Notes: generated by a model from the sequence alone, not told the origin. Numbered from the stretch's first letter, positions 26,225 to 36,215 are shown. The stretch: 64,000 nt of DNA from Chryseobacterium salipaludis (GCF_022968825.1 NZ_JALHKS010000001.1:186001-250000), one strand, 5' to 3'. Translations and numbers: made by a program.

Positions 26225-26857
26225 ATGTCTTTAATAGAAAATTTACAATGGCGCCATGCCGTAAAAGCGTATGATCCAACGAAGAAAGTAGCTGAAGAAG
26301 ATGTTCAGAAAATATTGGAAGCCGCCCGCCTGGCGCCGACTTCTTCGGGTTTACAACCATTTCGGATTATTGTTGTGGAAAGTCAGGAACTAAAAGAAAA
26401 AATGGTGGCCGGCGCTCTGAATCCGGAAGTGATGAAAGAATGTTCTCATGTGCTCGTGTTTGCTGCCTGGGATCATTATTCAGATGAAAAAATTGACCGT
26501 GTGTATGACCGCCACACTGATGAGCGCAATTTACCGCGCGGCCGCTTCGGAAGTTATACGGATAAGCTGAAAGAACTGTATAACGGCCAGACCCCTGAGC
26601 AGCACTTTGCCCACGCGGCAAGACAAACGTATATCGCCCTTGGGCTCGCCATGGCACAGGCAGCTGAATTGAAGATTGACAGCACGCCGGCGGAAGGTTT
26701 CAGCAATGAAGTGGTCGACGAAATTCTGGAGCTCAAAGAATTAGGTCTGAAAAGCGTTACTTTGCTCTATCTTGGCTATCGCGATTTGGAACGCGATTAT
26801 CTTTCGCACATGAAAAAAGTAAGAATTCCGATGGAGGAATTTATTATTGCAAAATAA
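26225..26857 (+). CDS. NAD(P)H-dependent FMN oxidoreductase (nitroreductase, NfsB-like)
   Basis: 210 residues. The N-terminal RHAVKAYDPTKKV and ILEAARLAPTSSGLQPF are FMN-contact motifs of NfsB-type enzymes. The C-terminal LGYRDLERDYLSHMKKVR is also typical. It reduces quinones, nitroaromatics or similar two-electron acceptors as a cytoplasmic homodimer. A MarR/OhrR-type regulator gene follows 27 bp downstream on the same strand, suggesting that electrophile or peroxide stress controls the pair. Confidence 0.92.
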   Translation: MSLIENLQWRHAVKAYDPTKKVAEEDVQKILEAARLAPTSSGLQPFRIIVVESQELKEKMVAGALNPEVMKECSHVLVFAAWDHYSDEKIDRVYDRHTDERNLPRGRFGSYTDKLKELYNGQTPEQHFAHAARQTYIALGLAMAQAAELKIDSTPAEGFSNEVVDEILELKELGLKSVTLLYLGYRDLERDYLSHMKKVRIPMEEFIIAK

Positions 26858-26884
26858 CTGCTGCCTGATTAAAACAATCATCTC

Positions 26885-27313
26885 ATGGACAAAACACCAA
26901 AACTGAGCGAGCAATTATGTTTTCCGTTTTATCTGATGGCAAAAGAAATCACGGGGATGTACCGGCCTTTTCTGGAAGAACTTGATATAACGTATTCTCA
27001 GTATCTGGTAATGATGGTTCTGTGGGAATACGAACGGCTTACCGTCAATCAAATTGGTGAAAAACTGCACCTGGACAGCGGCACACTGACGCCGCTGCTC
27101 AAACGGCTGGAAGCAAAATCATATCTCATCCGCCACCGCTGCCGCGAAGATGAACGCGTGGTAGAAGTGTTCCTGACAGACAAAGGAATTGCGCTGCAGG
27201 AAAAAGCCTGCCTGATCCCGGGAAAAATGCAGGAAAAATTAAATTTATCTGATAACGAAATTTCGGACTTGAAAGAAACCGTGCAAAAATTAATGCGGAT
27301 TATTGAGAAATGA
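26885..27313 (+). CDS. MarR family regulator, OhrR-like
   Basis: 142 residues with a winged helix: YSQYLVMMVLWEYERLTVNQ, then LHLDSGTLTPLLKRLEAKSYL (recognition helix) and the wing RHRCREDERVVEVFLT. The N-terminal SEQLCFPFYLMAK has a Cys at position 12, aligned with the peroxide-sensing Cys of OhrR. The SGTLTPLLKRLE box is also OhrR-specific. It probably represses its own operon with the upstream nitroreductase until the Cys is oxidised. No ohr gene is present in the window, so the partner differs from the classical one. Confidence 0.9.
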   Translation: MDKTPKLSEQLCFPFYLMAKEITGMYRPFLEELDITYSQYLVMMVLWEYERLTVNQIGEKLHLDSGTLTPLLKRLEAKSYLIRHRCREDERVVEVFLTDKGIALQEKACLIPGKMQEKLNLSDNEISDLKETVQKLMRIIEK

Positions 27314-27353
27314 AACAACCGTTTTGAAACGTAAGCACAGTTTAATTTAATAC

Positions 27354-27390
27354 AAAGCGTCAAAACTTATTAGAATTTTGACGCTTTTTT
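27354..27390 (+). terminator. Rho-independent terminator after the OhrR-like gene
   Basis: A 12-bp perfect stem (AAAGCGTCAAAA / TTTTGACGCTTT) with a 10-nt loop, followed by T. Confidence 0.9.
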
Positions 27391-27474
27391 GTCTTACCCT
27401 TTTGCTGTTAAATTCGGACGAGTATTCCTTTTACTAATGTTAAAATTATAAATCAGCCTTGACAAGCCGTTTAT

Positions 27475-27512
27475 AAAAAACAAAAAGGATAAAAACTAAT
27501 TTATCCTTTTTG
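27475..27512 (-). terminator. Rho-independent terminator after tRNA-Arg
   Basis: On the minus strand, directly after the tRNA 3' end, a 13-nt stem (CAAAAAGGATAAA / TTTATCCTTTTTG) is followed by a T-run. Confidence 0.85.
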
Positions 27513-27586
27513 TGACCGCGGAGGGATTCGAACCCCCAACCCTCAGAGCCGAAATCTGATATTCTATCCAGTTGAACTACGCAGCC
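27513..27586 (-). tRNA. tRNA-Arg (anticodon TCG)
   Basis: The 74-nt minus-strand sequence folds into a full cloverleaf. The acceptor stem is GGCTGCG / CGCGGTC with two G-T pairs, and the discriminator is A. The anticodon stem is TCAGA / TCTGA with loop TTTCGGC (anticodon TCG, reading CGA). The T arm is GGGGG-TTCGAAT-CCCTC. CCA is not encoded. It is a single tRNA gene with its own terminator. Confidence 0.93.
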
Positions 27587-27643
27587 TCTTATTTTTAAAC
27601 CAACTTTTGCTATCTAAAAAACAAGTTCGGTTTTTTTTTAGGT

Positions 27644-29410
27644 TTAGAAGGAAATTTTCACTCCACCCAAGACCTGTGCGCCAAGTACTTTATAGCCTTT
27701 GAAGGTCTGATAATGGTTGTTCAGGAGGTTATTACCGTGGGCAAAAATACTAAAATTTTTGTGAACCTGGTACTCCGCCGATAAATTTAAATCCGCAAAA
27801 CCGGAAACCTTATCATTGGTGTTTTGTTCGCTTGCATAGAGCAGCGGATTCAGCGCATCCTCCGTCACGGTGAAGGAATTGATAGTCAGGTCCGAACGGA
27901 AAAATGCCTGCGCACCCAAATGCAGTTTTTTATCGAACAGCAGATATTTTGCACCAATATGGGCATCCACCAGCGGTACATTATAAATATGATCGTAGGT
28001 ATCCAGCTTATATTTTCTGAAGTTAACTTCTGCATCAAAAGTCAGATTCGCCAACGGAAAATACTGCACGCTTCCACTCGCTTCGCTCACCGTACCGTTA
28101 TCGTATAGCGCCGAGAATGTATTTGCATAATCATAAGGAGCGCGTTCTGCCTCCGTATTTTTATTAAAGATATCATTGGCGCCAAAAAAGAGGATATTGT
28201 TGATTTTCCCGTATCCGGCGCGGAAGTTATATTTAATTTGCTGATCCACATCACCGCGCAGTCCCACATAAAACTTATATTTTGTTTCGGTTGGGCGGAT
28301 GTCCTGATCAGACAACAGGAACGCATTTACCTCAAGCATTTCACCGTAGGAATTCAGGTGCAGTCCGCCGTCAACGCCGGCATAAAACTTAAATTCATCT
28401 GCCGCGGCAAACTGTGCTTCCGCCTGCGGGAACCAATAGGTTTTGTTGGTTTTTTCCTGTTCAGGTAAAAGAAGTCCGTTGTAGGTTGAATTTAAAAACG
28501 AAAAGCCCGAGCCCAGTTTCACATAAGAATCATCCAGCCGGAACGTGATGGCCGGCGTGAGCGTCATATTCAAAAACTGAGAGGCGTGTTTCTCCATAAT
28601 ATCGAAATTGCTTTTCTGGGTTTCCAGCATCGCGCCCAGATCCACATAGAAATTAACGGTTCCGAGTTCCACGCCGTGTTTTGATAAATTCACCGCTACT
28701 GATGCCTGATTTTCCTTTGCATCAAACCCGTCAGACAAAAAAGAAGATTTCACACGGACGTCGTTCAGGATTTCATTGGAATAAAAATCGTAATATCCGT
28801 TGACTTTAAATTGATTGGTTCGCTGTTTTAAGTCAATATCTGATGAAGGCGCCAGCGCATAAATCCCATAATAGCGATAATCATTCAGCGAATAATTAGC
28901 GTCCACGCTCAGTTTACCGACTTCGCCAAAACTGTTCAGAAACACGCCAACTGTTCCGCTGTTCTGTTTTGAGTCCCAGGGATATTCTTTTTTCAGGCCT
29001 TTCGTGGAGAGCAAATGCACATCGGCGCCTACTTCCATATTATTTTCCAGTAGACCGGAAATCAAGCCATCCGCCAGAATTTTTCCGTAATTGCCCATGC
29101 CGACCTGAAAGTAATTGTTGCGATACTCGGCATCGAATTTTGGTGAAATGTCTTCGCCCTGAATCACCGAGGTACGGAAATCAGAAGCAGCGGGAACATT
29201 GGTGATATCGTAGGTAGGCGGGTTCGCCGATTTTTCCTCCGGCGGATAATTTTTCTCGGCCGGTACGGAAGTTTTTTTCTTTTCAATCTTGCGGACTTCC
29301 GGCTCGCGTTTGCGGTCCAGGATTAGTTTTTCTTCTTTAATCTGTCCGAAGGCTGCGGCGGAAGAAACCATTAGCCCAAGTAAAAATATATGCTGAATTC
29401 TTTTGTTCAT
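27644..29410 (-). CDS. Outer-membrane beta-barrel protein (TonB-receptor-like barrel without plug)
   Basis: 588 residues. A signal peptide (MNKRIQHIFLLGLMVSSAAAFG) is followed by a Lys/Glu/Pro-rich periplasmic stretch to about residue 65. The rest is a long series of alternating amphipathic strands (for example YFQVGMGNYGKIL, KLSVDANYSLNDY, KFYVGLRGDV and FSIFAHGNNLLN) ending in ...GGVKISF with C-terminal Phe. NLLNNHYQ and the strand density resemble the C-terminal barrel of TonB-dependent receptors, but no plug domain or CarboxypepD-like domain is present. It follows the 987-residue TPR gene by 60 bp, so the two probably act together at the outer membrane. Substrate unknown. Confidence 0.85.
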   Translation of the reverse strand: MNKRIQHIFLLGLMVSSAAAFGQIKEEKLILDRKREPEVRKIEKKKTSVPAEKNYPPEEKSANPPTYDITNVPAASDFRTSVIQGEDISPKFDAEYRNNYFQVGMGNYGKILADGLISGLLENNMEVGADVHLLSTKGLKKEYPWDSKQNSGTVGVFLNSFGEVGKLSVDANYSLNDYRYYGIYALAPSSDIDLKQRTNQFKVNGYYDFYSNEILNDVRVKSSFLSDGFDAKENQASVAVNLSKHGVELGTVNFYVDLGAMLETQKSNFDIMEKHASQFLNMTLTPAITFRLDDSYVKLGSGFSFLNSTYNGLLLPEQEKTNKTYWFPQAEAQFAAADEFKFYAGVDGGLHLNSYGEMLEVNAFLLSDQDIRPTETKYKFYVGLRGDVDQQIKYNFRAGYGKINNILFFGANDIFNKNTEAERAPYDYANTFSALYDNGTVSEASGSVQYFPLANLTFDAEVNFRKYKLDTYDHIYNVPLVDAHIGAKYLLFDKKLHLGAQAFFRSDLTINSFTVTEDALNPLLYASEQNTNDKVSGFADLNLSAEYQVHKNFSIFAHGNNLLNNHYQTFKGYKVLGAQVLGGVKISF

Positions 29411-29470
29411 GGAAAGTGTATGTTTAGCGTTATGACCGTCTTATAGAAGACAGTCCACAGCTTGTACGGA

Positions 29471-32434
29471 TTACTTTTTAATTTGTTTTTTAAGGTCGCG
29501 TGCTTCGGCTACGATATCCGGGAAATCCTGATAATTTTCTATCAGCTGATCTGCCGTGTAACTCGCCTGATAATTATCTTTCAGTCCCATGTAGTTGCGC
29601 ACCATCAGTACCAAAGCTTTCGCGCCCCAATATTCTTCGGAAGCGTAATTATTAGCCAGTTTAAAGATGGTTTCATTGGATGTTTTAAAAGCTTTCGCCT
29701 TATTCTGATAGAACGCCTTTGCATACAAGGCTTCAGCCGCTACTTCCGTATTGGCTGATTTTTCCAGCGCGGCATAGGCGCTTTTGGCGTCATTATCCTT
29801 GCCGCTGTTCATCAGGCTGCGCGCTTTGATTACTTTTGCCAGCTCCAGCACCGAGGCAGAGTTTTTAGCATTTTTTAAGACCTGGTCAGCCAGCGCCTCG
29901 GCCTTGCGGAAATCTTTATCATGCGCGTACAGTTTCATCAGCTCCACATTGGCAAAATTCCGGATGTTTACGTTGGTCGAAGAAGCCAGCGGCTCCAAAT
30001 ATTTGCGCGCTTCGCGGGTATTGTTCTGTGCCAGGTAGATTTGCGCGAGTCTGGTTTGTGCATCTTCCTGATAGTCATTTTGTACCGCCGCAACTTCCTG
30101 GAGGACCAGCAATGCTTTCGCCGTATTTTGTGTTTGGTAATAACTTTCACCCAGTTCATACTGCGATTGGTACAAGCCCTCTCCTACCGGATTCTGGGTC
30201 AGGTATTTTTCATACAAAGGAATGGCTTTCTTAAAATCCTTCGCAGCATACAGGCTGCGGGCCGTATTCAGATTGATCTCATCAATTTCGGAAGCATTCA
30301 GGCTGATACCCACACTTTGTGCAAACGCCTGATAGCCTGCCACATCATTATTCTTCAAAAATAAAGGTCTGGCAGCCTGCACCACTTTCGCGGCATAGGC
30401 CGTGTTGCGGTATTGGTTGGCCAGCACTTTTAATTCTGAAAGTGCTTTCGCATCCTGGTTTTGGTCAATATAATTCTGAGCGCGGTAAATCTGTGCATTT
30501 GCTACCAGATCACGATCCGGACTGGTTTTTATCACCTGTGAGAAATAATCATTGGAACTCGCAAAGTCATCATTGGCTGCATAGGCCGTTGCGATCTCAA
30601 ACTGAGCATCATCCGCATATTCGGAATTTTTATATTGTGCCAGCAGTTTCTTCAGTTCTGCGATTTTGGCAACGGTATCGCCTTTGAAACCAAGTGCCAT
30701 TGCTTTCTGGAACAGTGTATAATCATCCGCCTGGTCTGTTTTATCATAGATGGCAATCGCTTCATTCAGATTATTTTCAGCATAATACGTATCCGCTAAC
30801 CGCAATTCCGCATCTGCTTTAAATTCCGGTTTTGGATTGTTCAGATAAGCCTGGAAATGCTGCTGTGCTTTGTCGAACTTTTTAGATTTAAAATAAGCAT
30901 AGCCTAAATCATAATTCAGCTGTTGCTTCTCGGGGAATTCCGCCGTTTTCAGTTGTTCCAGGCGCACAACAGCAGAGGGATAGTTCCCTTTTAAGTAATA
31001 CGTTTGGGCAACCCAGTAACGGGCGCGGGCATTAAATTCTTTATTAATATTAAATTCCAGGCTGCGCAGGAAATATTTTTCAGCTTCGTCCAGGTTCCCT
31101 TTGTTAAACTCTTCCGTTCCCAAAAGGAACGAAACTTCCTGGTCAATACGGTCGGTTTCCGGTGTGGAATCAGGCATTTTATCAATGGCCGCCAGCGTTC
31201 CGCGGTAATCACCGGAATAAACATAAGATTTAACCAATAAAGATTTCAGCGCCGGCGTGTCGGCACTCTTGGGATATTTGGTAATATAATTCTGAATAAC
31301 CGTTGAGGCAGATTCGAACGGGTTTCCGAGTTCGTAACTCAATTTTGCATATTGCAGGTGCGCCAATTGCTGCACCCTTGCATCATACGTCATCTGATAA
31401 GCAGAACGGAAAGCGGACAAGGCTTCCTGTTTTTTACCTACTTCCAGATAGGCATTCCCTAACTGGTAATACGCGTTTTGCGCCGTCGCTGAATTGCTGT
31501 TAATGAGCTGATTGTAATACGAAACCGCCTCATCATATTTATGAAGCTGCGCCGTCACAAAACCCATTTCATACAAATCACTTTCGGAAGGATTGGAATT
31601 ACTGTCCAGATAGATTTTGAGATGCGGATAAGCAGAGCTGTAATCCGACTTCATAAAATAACTTTCGCCAATAATCTTATGTACCTCAGCCTTATATTCC
31701 TCCGAAATATTTTCATTTAAAAGCGCATTGCCTTCATAAATGGCCTGGTCATAATTTTTATCATTAAAATACAGCTGCACATAGTAAGGCTTGACGATGC
31801 GGGCGTATTTGCCGTTTTCTTTTATCTGGTCGAAGTACGAAAAGGCACGGTCGTTTTGCCCGTCGGCGTAATACAAATGGCCGAGCATATAGGTGATGTC
31901 ATCGCGGTCGGTGGCGGTGGCGGTATCATAGGCTTCAGCAAGCGCTTCAATGGCTCCCTGAGAGTCACCGGTCATGAAACGGGCATACCCCAGTTTCATC
32001 ACATACTGTGTATTTTCTTCCCGCGAAAGCTGATACTGATTGACTTTCTGCAGGGTTTCCAGCACTTTATCAAAATCTTTCTGTGCTAAATAAAAATCAG
32101 CCAGCGGCAGATTGGCCTGTGCGAAATAAGCGGAGTTCGGATACTCTCTGATAAAAGCATCCAAGCCCTGCTCTGCATGGTTGCGGCGCAGGATGACACC
32201 GATTACGTTGTCAAAAAAGCGAGCGGCTTCTGCTTTGGAGGCCGTGAGATGGCGGTTATAAAAATACTGACGCGCATATTCATGCTGCGCAGCACCATAT
32301 ATTTTTTGTTCATATAAATTTTCAGCCAGCCGGAAACGGTAATTTTCACGGTCGCTGTAGAAAGCAGACTGCTGAGCCTGGGACCAGCCCATGAGCAGGA
32401 ACGCGGCGGCAGCTAAAACTTTTTGTGACTTCAT
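29471..32434 (-). CDS. Large periplasmic tetratricopeptide-repeat protein
   Basis: 987 residues from the ATG at 32434, which gives a good signal peptide (MKSQKVLAAAAFLLMGWSQAQ). The frame stays open 12 codons further upstream without an obvious signal. The whole mature protein is TPR/Sel1-like helical hairpins (about 20 or more units of ~34 residues), for example LADFYLAQKDFDKVLETLQKV and ARYWVAQTYYLKGNYPSAVVRL. Such proteins scaffold complexes in the periplasm. It sits between a T9SS type B surface protein (115 bp upstream) and the beta-barrel gene (60 bp downstream), which suggests one envelope complex. Function otherwise unknown. Confidence 0.9.
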   Translation of the reverse strand: MKSQKVLAAAAFLLMGWSQAQQSAFYSDRENYRFRLAENLYEQKIYGAAQHEYARQYFYNRHLTASKAEAARFFDNVIGVILRRNHAEQGLDAFIREYPNSAYFAQANLPLADFYLAQKDFDKVLETLQKVNQYQLSREENTQYVMKLGYARFMTGDSQGAIEALAEAYDTATATDRDDITYMLGHLYYADGQNDRAFSYFDQIKENGKYARIVKPYYVQLYFNDKNYDQAIYEGNALLNENISEEYKAEVHKIIGESYFMKSDYSSAYPHLKIYLDSNSNPSESDLYEMGFVTAQLHKYDEAVSYYNQLINSNSATAQNAYYQLGNAYLEVGKKQEALSAFRSAYQMTYDARVQQLAHLQYAKLSYELGNPFESASTVIQNYITKYPKSADTPALKSLLVKSYVYSGDYRGTLAAIDKMPDSTPETDRIDQEVSFLLGTEEFNKGNLDEAEKYFLRSLEFNINKEFNARARYWVAQTYYLKGNYPSAVVRLEQLKTAEFPEKQQLNYDLGYAYFKSKKFDKAQQHFQAYLNNPKPEFKADAELRLADTYYAENNLNEAIAIYDKTDQADDYTLFQKAMALGFKGDTVAKIAELKKLLAQYKNSEYADDAQFEIATAYAANDDFASSNDYFSQVIKTSPDRDLVANAQIYRAQNYIDQNQDAKALSELKVLANQYRNTAYAAKVVQAARPLFLKNNDVAGYQAFAQSVGISLNASEIDEINLNTARSLYAAKDFKKAIPLYEKYLTQNPVGEGLYQSQYELGESYYQTQNTAKALLVLQEVAAVQNDYQEDAQTRLAQIYLAQNNTREARKYLEPLASSTNVNIRNFANVELMKLYAHDKDFRKAEALADQVLKNAKNSASVLELAKVIKARSLMNSGKDNDAKSAYAALEKSANTEVAAEALYAKAFYQNKAKAFKTSNETIFKLANNYASEEYWGAKALVLMVRNYMGLKDNYQASYTADQLIENYQDFPDIVAEARDLKKQIKK

Positions 32435-32549
32435 GTACTCCTGATTTAATTGTGAGCGCTGCCACACCAAAGTGCTGGCAGCGCCATAATTTTAAAGAAA
32501 CGAAAATACAGAAAAGTTATTGCCTGAGCAACGCGGCGGCGCGCGGCGG

Positions 32550-35500
32550 TTACCGCTGATTTTTGAGAAGAATCCAGCCCTGGCGCTGCTCGGAAGTGCG
32601 GGTAACAGGGTCCGTCCAGGATACTAAATACCAATAAGTACCGGTGGGCACCGCCTGTCCGGCGGCGGTTCCGTTCCAGGCCGCATCTGCTCCGGAATCA
32701 GCCTGATACATTACATTTCCAAACCGGTCGGTGATGGTTAACTTTACATCATTCATACGGTCGAGATAATCGATTTTCCAGACATCATTTTTACCGTCGG
32801 CGTTGGGTGTGAAGGCGTTATTAATTTTAATAAAATAAACGGTTTTCGGCGGACCGAAACAGCCAGCTGCAGATTTTACCTGGATTTCGTAGCTGATCGG
32901 TTCCGGATTAAGGAGGACATGGGAGTTCTGCGGCTTACCATTAAAATAGTAAGTGTACGGCTGGGTGCCGCCTTCGGCAGTCACTTCGATGGACGTATTG
33001 CTTTGTTTAATGGCGGTTATCTTCGGCTGGTTACGATCCGAAGGTGTGAACGGATATTCAGTGACACAACCGTTTTCATTGATGGCTACCACTTTATATT
33101 CATACCCAAAGTCAATGTCAGCATAAGACAAAGTGAGCGAATCACCGGATGTGAGCAGATCGCCATTCGGCGCAAGCCATCTGATTTCATTGAAATCGGA
33201 GTCGTTCGGCACCTGAAGCCAAAGAGTTTCGCCATAGCAGATATTAAGATTGCCGGAGAGATTGAGGGTGGTGGGCGTGTTGACAATTAAATTTACCGGA
33301 ATTACCACCGGACAAAATCCTGGTTCTTCAACCTGAATATAAATGATCTGGAAAAATGCGGTTTCATTGGTATAAACAGAGGGAATCGGCTGAGTCAGTG
33401 AAGAATCCTTGTAGTACCGAAACGTTGCACTTTGAGCAGAACTTATTTCAAAATGCAGTGTTTTTAAATCAAATTCTGTGAAGCCGTCACTGTCAGCATC
33501 ACAAAGCGGATATTTTAAATCATGGTTTAGAACAGGCGTAAGGCTTCCATTTTCGAAGGTAACAGTTTGCAACGTGCTTTTACATCCTGTCGCTCTATTT
33601 TCCATATAAAACTTCAAGTCAAACGGGAGAATCGAGACAGAAAAATCACCCGATAACTCATTGCCGTTTTCATCGGTGAAAATAAAATCTTCAGGGGTTG
33701 AGATGGCTTTAGATTTAAAATCAGACAGTGCATAAGAGGTCTGACCGCAAATTATGATGGAGGAAATTTGCGCGACGGGAATTTCTTGATACTTCAGATC
33801 AAACTGAATGATATCTGAACAACCAGTAAGATTATTAGTGGTATTATAAATAAACTGCATGTAAGGCTGTCCGCGCAAGTCGGGATTATAATTTTTCCAC
33901 TCGGCTTCATCTAATTCAATACCGTTTTCGTCAAAATACTTTGTAATCGTTTGGTATGGAAAACTGCCAATATAATCGTGAATATCAGTCGTTAAGTCAA
34001 AGGTTCGCTGGCCGCATGCAGAAAACTTCTGCTCCGGTGTTTGCTTAATAAGTTTTGGAGGATTGTAAACCACTAAATTAAGTATCGGTGGATCCTGCGC
34101 AAGACATCCCGTCGCCGTATTTTCTATTTTTACGTAAACTTTTCCTTTGCCTCTGTACTGCAGATCAAATATCTGATCCGTCATAGCTGTATCTCTATAG
34201 AACGTCACCAGAATATCCGGACCGTATGTCAGTTCCCGCTCTGTTATTTCTAAATCAAAATATTCATCGTCACTCCTGCAATGCGGCGGAAACTCCGTAT
34301 ATGGACGCACCTCTACTTCAGGGTGGTAGTTAAACTTTAGAGTAAAAACAGATTCACAGGTTACATCAGGATGTTGGATTTTCACCAACACCTGATCATG
34401 AGCCGCTAAATCAATTTGCTGCAGCGCTGAAAACGTGTTTCCATTATCAATTGAATACAGGAAACTAAAATTCAGCTCATTATATCTGCTTTCAAAACTA
34501 CTTAGGCTATAAGTAGGCGTGCCAATACAAATATTATTCGATAAGACAACCTCACCATCTGCGGGCGTGCTTAGCAAAACCACTTTTAAAGGAAAGTCCT
34601 GGGTGCAGTTTGCTACGTTTTGTGAGGTTACTCTCACAGTTAGCTGAGCCGGTTGATTTGCGACAAGAAGATACTCCTCGGGATTTTGAATCAGGGCATT
34701 TCCTTCAAAAAACTCCACCTTGTACTGCGCCGGATTTGTGGGATAGTAGTCAATAAGATTAATTAGTCGCTGGCTTTCGCCAGAGGTTGCGCAGAGGTGA
34801 TAAGATGATGGATTGAGAGGCGGAAAATCACTGGCCAGCGTAACGGTTTCAGCGTCAGACTCCACATAGCAACTGCTGTTAGTTTTACCAACCCGGACAA
34901 AATAATTTCCGTTCGCAGTCACCGTAACTTTATTCGAAGTGGAAGAAAACGGGTTGGCATCGCCGGCTTTATACCATGTATAGGTCATCCCGGTGATGGC
35001 TGGTGTTTCCAGTGTAACACTGCCGCAGGTTTGATTTTGAATCTGGATTGCTGGCTTTTGCAATTTGTGAAAAACAACTTCACCAGTTTGTACGACGCTC
35101 GGATCTTCCGCATAGGTAACCTGCACTTTAAGCTGATCACCATCCAGTGGCTCGAAGCTGGGGAGTGCAGCTGAGGTTGCACCAGGTATTTCGACATTGT
35201 TGCGTAACCATTTTACCTGTGGAGTGAGTTGTTGCTTAGGAGTGAACAACCACGCTTCAGAACCGGAGGTAAAAGTACCGTTATTATACGGAGAACTGAG
35301 TTCGTTATTTATGGGCCAGCGCCCTTTGGTGGCATCTGAGTTTTGCAGGCCAAGAATCGCATTGCTATTACTGCTGGATTTAATAACTTTAATAATGATT
35401 CGCCCGTCTTCTAGCAACACAATCTGGTTGCTTAACGGGCTTGTATATCCTCCACCGACTAACCTTTCGTTTATATTGGTAAAACTTACGATTAAAGCAG

Positions 35501-36152
35501 TCTTGCCTTCATAGTTGGTGTCACCATAAGTTATTTTATCATAAATAGAATCACTGTTATATTTTAACTCCGTAAAACCGGCAAAAATGTGAGCAAGATT
35601 TAAACTCTGTGCCGGGTCCAAGGTATTTACTTTATTATATTCAATAGACGGAATTTTATACTGGTTTGATTGCCCCAGATTTCCACTATGTACCTGATCT
35701 GCATAAATATTATTCTGTAATAGAGACAATTCACTTTGCTCACCGAAGACCAGCCGGCCATTTGAACCAACGACCAAATGTGAATAACTTTTCCCAAAAT
35801 AACTGAAGGTAAACGGAATTGGTACAGATTCGCTGAAATGGTCTTCTCCTATTTTATTTTTAAAAGGAACCGGGTTGGAACGGTTACTAATGTTGAAAGA
35901 TGAAAGGCTGGTCATCGCATAATCCCCGGTAGAAGTCGCCGTTGCGTTCACTTTTACATGAAAGGTTTCACCGTTACAAAACAATTGTGGCGACGATAAA
36001 ACACTTCCATCATTTGCGTTCAATATGGAAATATTCTGCCCGTAAATCGTTGAAATAAATAAAAATAAATAAAGCTGTAAAAACCGATACACCGTCTTTT
36101 TTTGTTTAAAAGTATTGTTTCTTTTCAAATGAACCTGTAGACCTAACGGCAT
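32550..36152 (-). CDS. Large T9SS type B sorting-domain surface protein
   Basis: 1200 residues from the ATG at 36152. A TTG at 36128 would give the neater signal peptide MKRNNTFKQKKTVYRFLQLY..., and I cannot decide between them. The hydrophobic FLQLYLFLFISTIYG segment is the signal. The N-terminal mature region contains FTFSYFGKSYSHLVVGSNG and a lectin-like beta fold to about residue 320. About eight Ig-like repeats with paired Cys follow (QTCGSVTL, NICIGTPTYSLSSFES, ICGQTSYALSDFKS). The C-terminal ~90 residues (NNAFTPNADGKNDVWKI ... GWILLKNQR) are the gliding-motility-associated type B signal for T9SS export and surface attachment. It is divergent from the permease gene. Confidence 0.92.
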   Translation of the reverse strand: MPLGLQVHLKRNNTFKQKKTVYRFLQLYLFLFISTIYGQNISILNANDGSVLSSPQLFCNGETFHVKVNATATSTGDYAMTSLSSFNISNRSNPVPFKNKIGEDHFSESVPIPFTFSYFGKSYSHLVVGSNGRLVFGEQSELSLLQNNIYADQVHSGNLGQSNQYKIPSIEYNKVNTLDPAQSLNLAHIFAGFTELKYNSDSIYDKITYGDTNYEGKTALIVSFTNINERLVGGGYTSPLSNQIVLLEDGRIIIKVIKSSSNSNAILGLQNSDATKGRWPINNELSSPYNNGTFTSGSEAWLFTPKQQLTPQVKWLRNNVEIPGATSAALPSFEPLDGDQLKVQVTYAEDPSVVQTGEVVFHKLQKPAIQIQNQTCGSVTLETPAITGMTYTWYKAGDANPFSSTSNKVTVTANGNYFVRVGKTNSSCYVESDAETVTLASDFPPLNPSSYHLCATSGESQRLINLIDYYPTNPAQYKVEFFEGNALIQNPEEYLLVANQPAQLTVRVTSQNVANCTQDFPLKVVLLSTPADGEVVLSNNICIGTPTYSLSSFESRYNELNFSFLYSIDNGNTFSALQQIDLAAHDQVLVKIQHPDVTCESVFTLKFNYHPEVEVRPYTEFPPHCRSDDEYFDLEITERELTYGPDILVTFYRDTAMTDQIFDLQYRGKGKVYVKIENTATGCLAQDPPILNLVVYNPPKLIKQTPEQKFSACGQRTFDLTTDIHDYIGSFPYQTITKYFDENGIELDEAEWKNYNPDLRGQPYMQFIYNTTNNLTGCSDIIQFDLKYQEIPVAQISSIIICGQTSYALSDFKSKAISTPEDFIFTDENGNELSGDFSVSILPFDLKFYMENRATGCKSTLQTVTFENGSLTPVLNHDLKYPLCDADSDGFTEFDLKTLHFEISSAQSATFRYYKDSSLTQPIPSVYTNETAFFQIIYIQVEEPGFCPVVIPVNLIVNTPTTLNLSGNLNICYGETLWLQVPNDSDFNEIRWLAPNGDLLTSGDSLTLSYADIDFGYEYKVVAINENGCVTEYPFTPSDRNQPKITAIKQSNTSIEVTAEGGTQPYTYYFNGKPQNSHVLLNPEPISYEIQVKSAAGCFGPPKTVYFIKINNAFTPNADGKNDVWKIDYLDRMNDVKLTITDRFGNVMYQADSGADAAWNGTAAGQAVPTGTYWYLVSWTDPVTRTSEQRQGWILLKNQR

Positions 36153-36190
36153 AAAAGCTTTTATTAATACACTTTTTCCGAATTTTCTTT

Positions 36191-36198
36191 TACATTTG
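36191..36198 (+). promoter_or_regulatory. Bacteroidota -7 promoter element for the permease gene
   Basis: TACATTTG lies 17 bp before the ATG at 36216. It is in the short divergent region shared with the T9SS type B gene. Confidence 0.55.
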
Positions 36199-36215
36199 TG
36201 TAAATCTTGAATTTT

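Noticed and set aside
32435-32470. 12-codon upstream extension of the TPR gene
   Set aside because: The ATG at 32434 begins a clean signal peptide; the extension would bury it.
32520-32549. GC-rich CCGCCGCGCGCCGCCGCG tract after the T9SS type B gene
   Set aside because: It is a short repeat without a T-run; it may be only compositional noise. A similar motif occurs in the next gene's signal-peptide codons.
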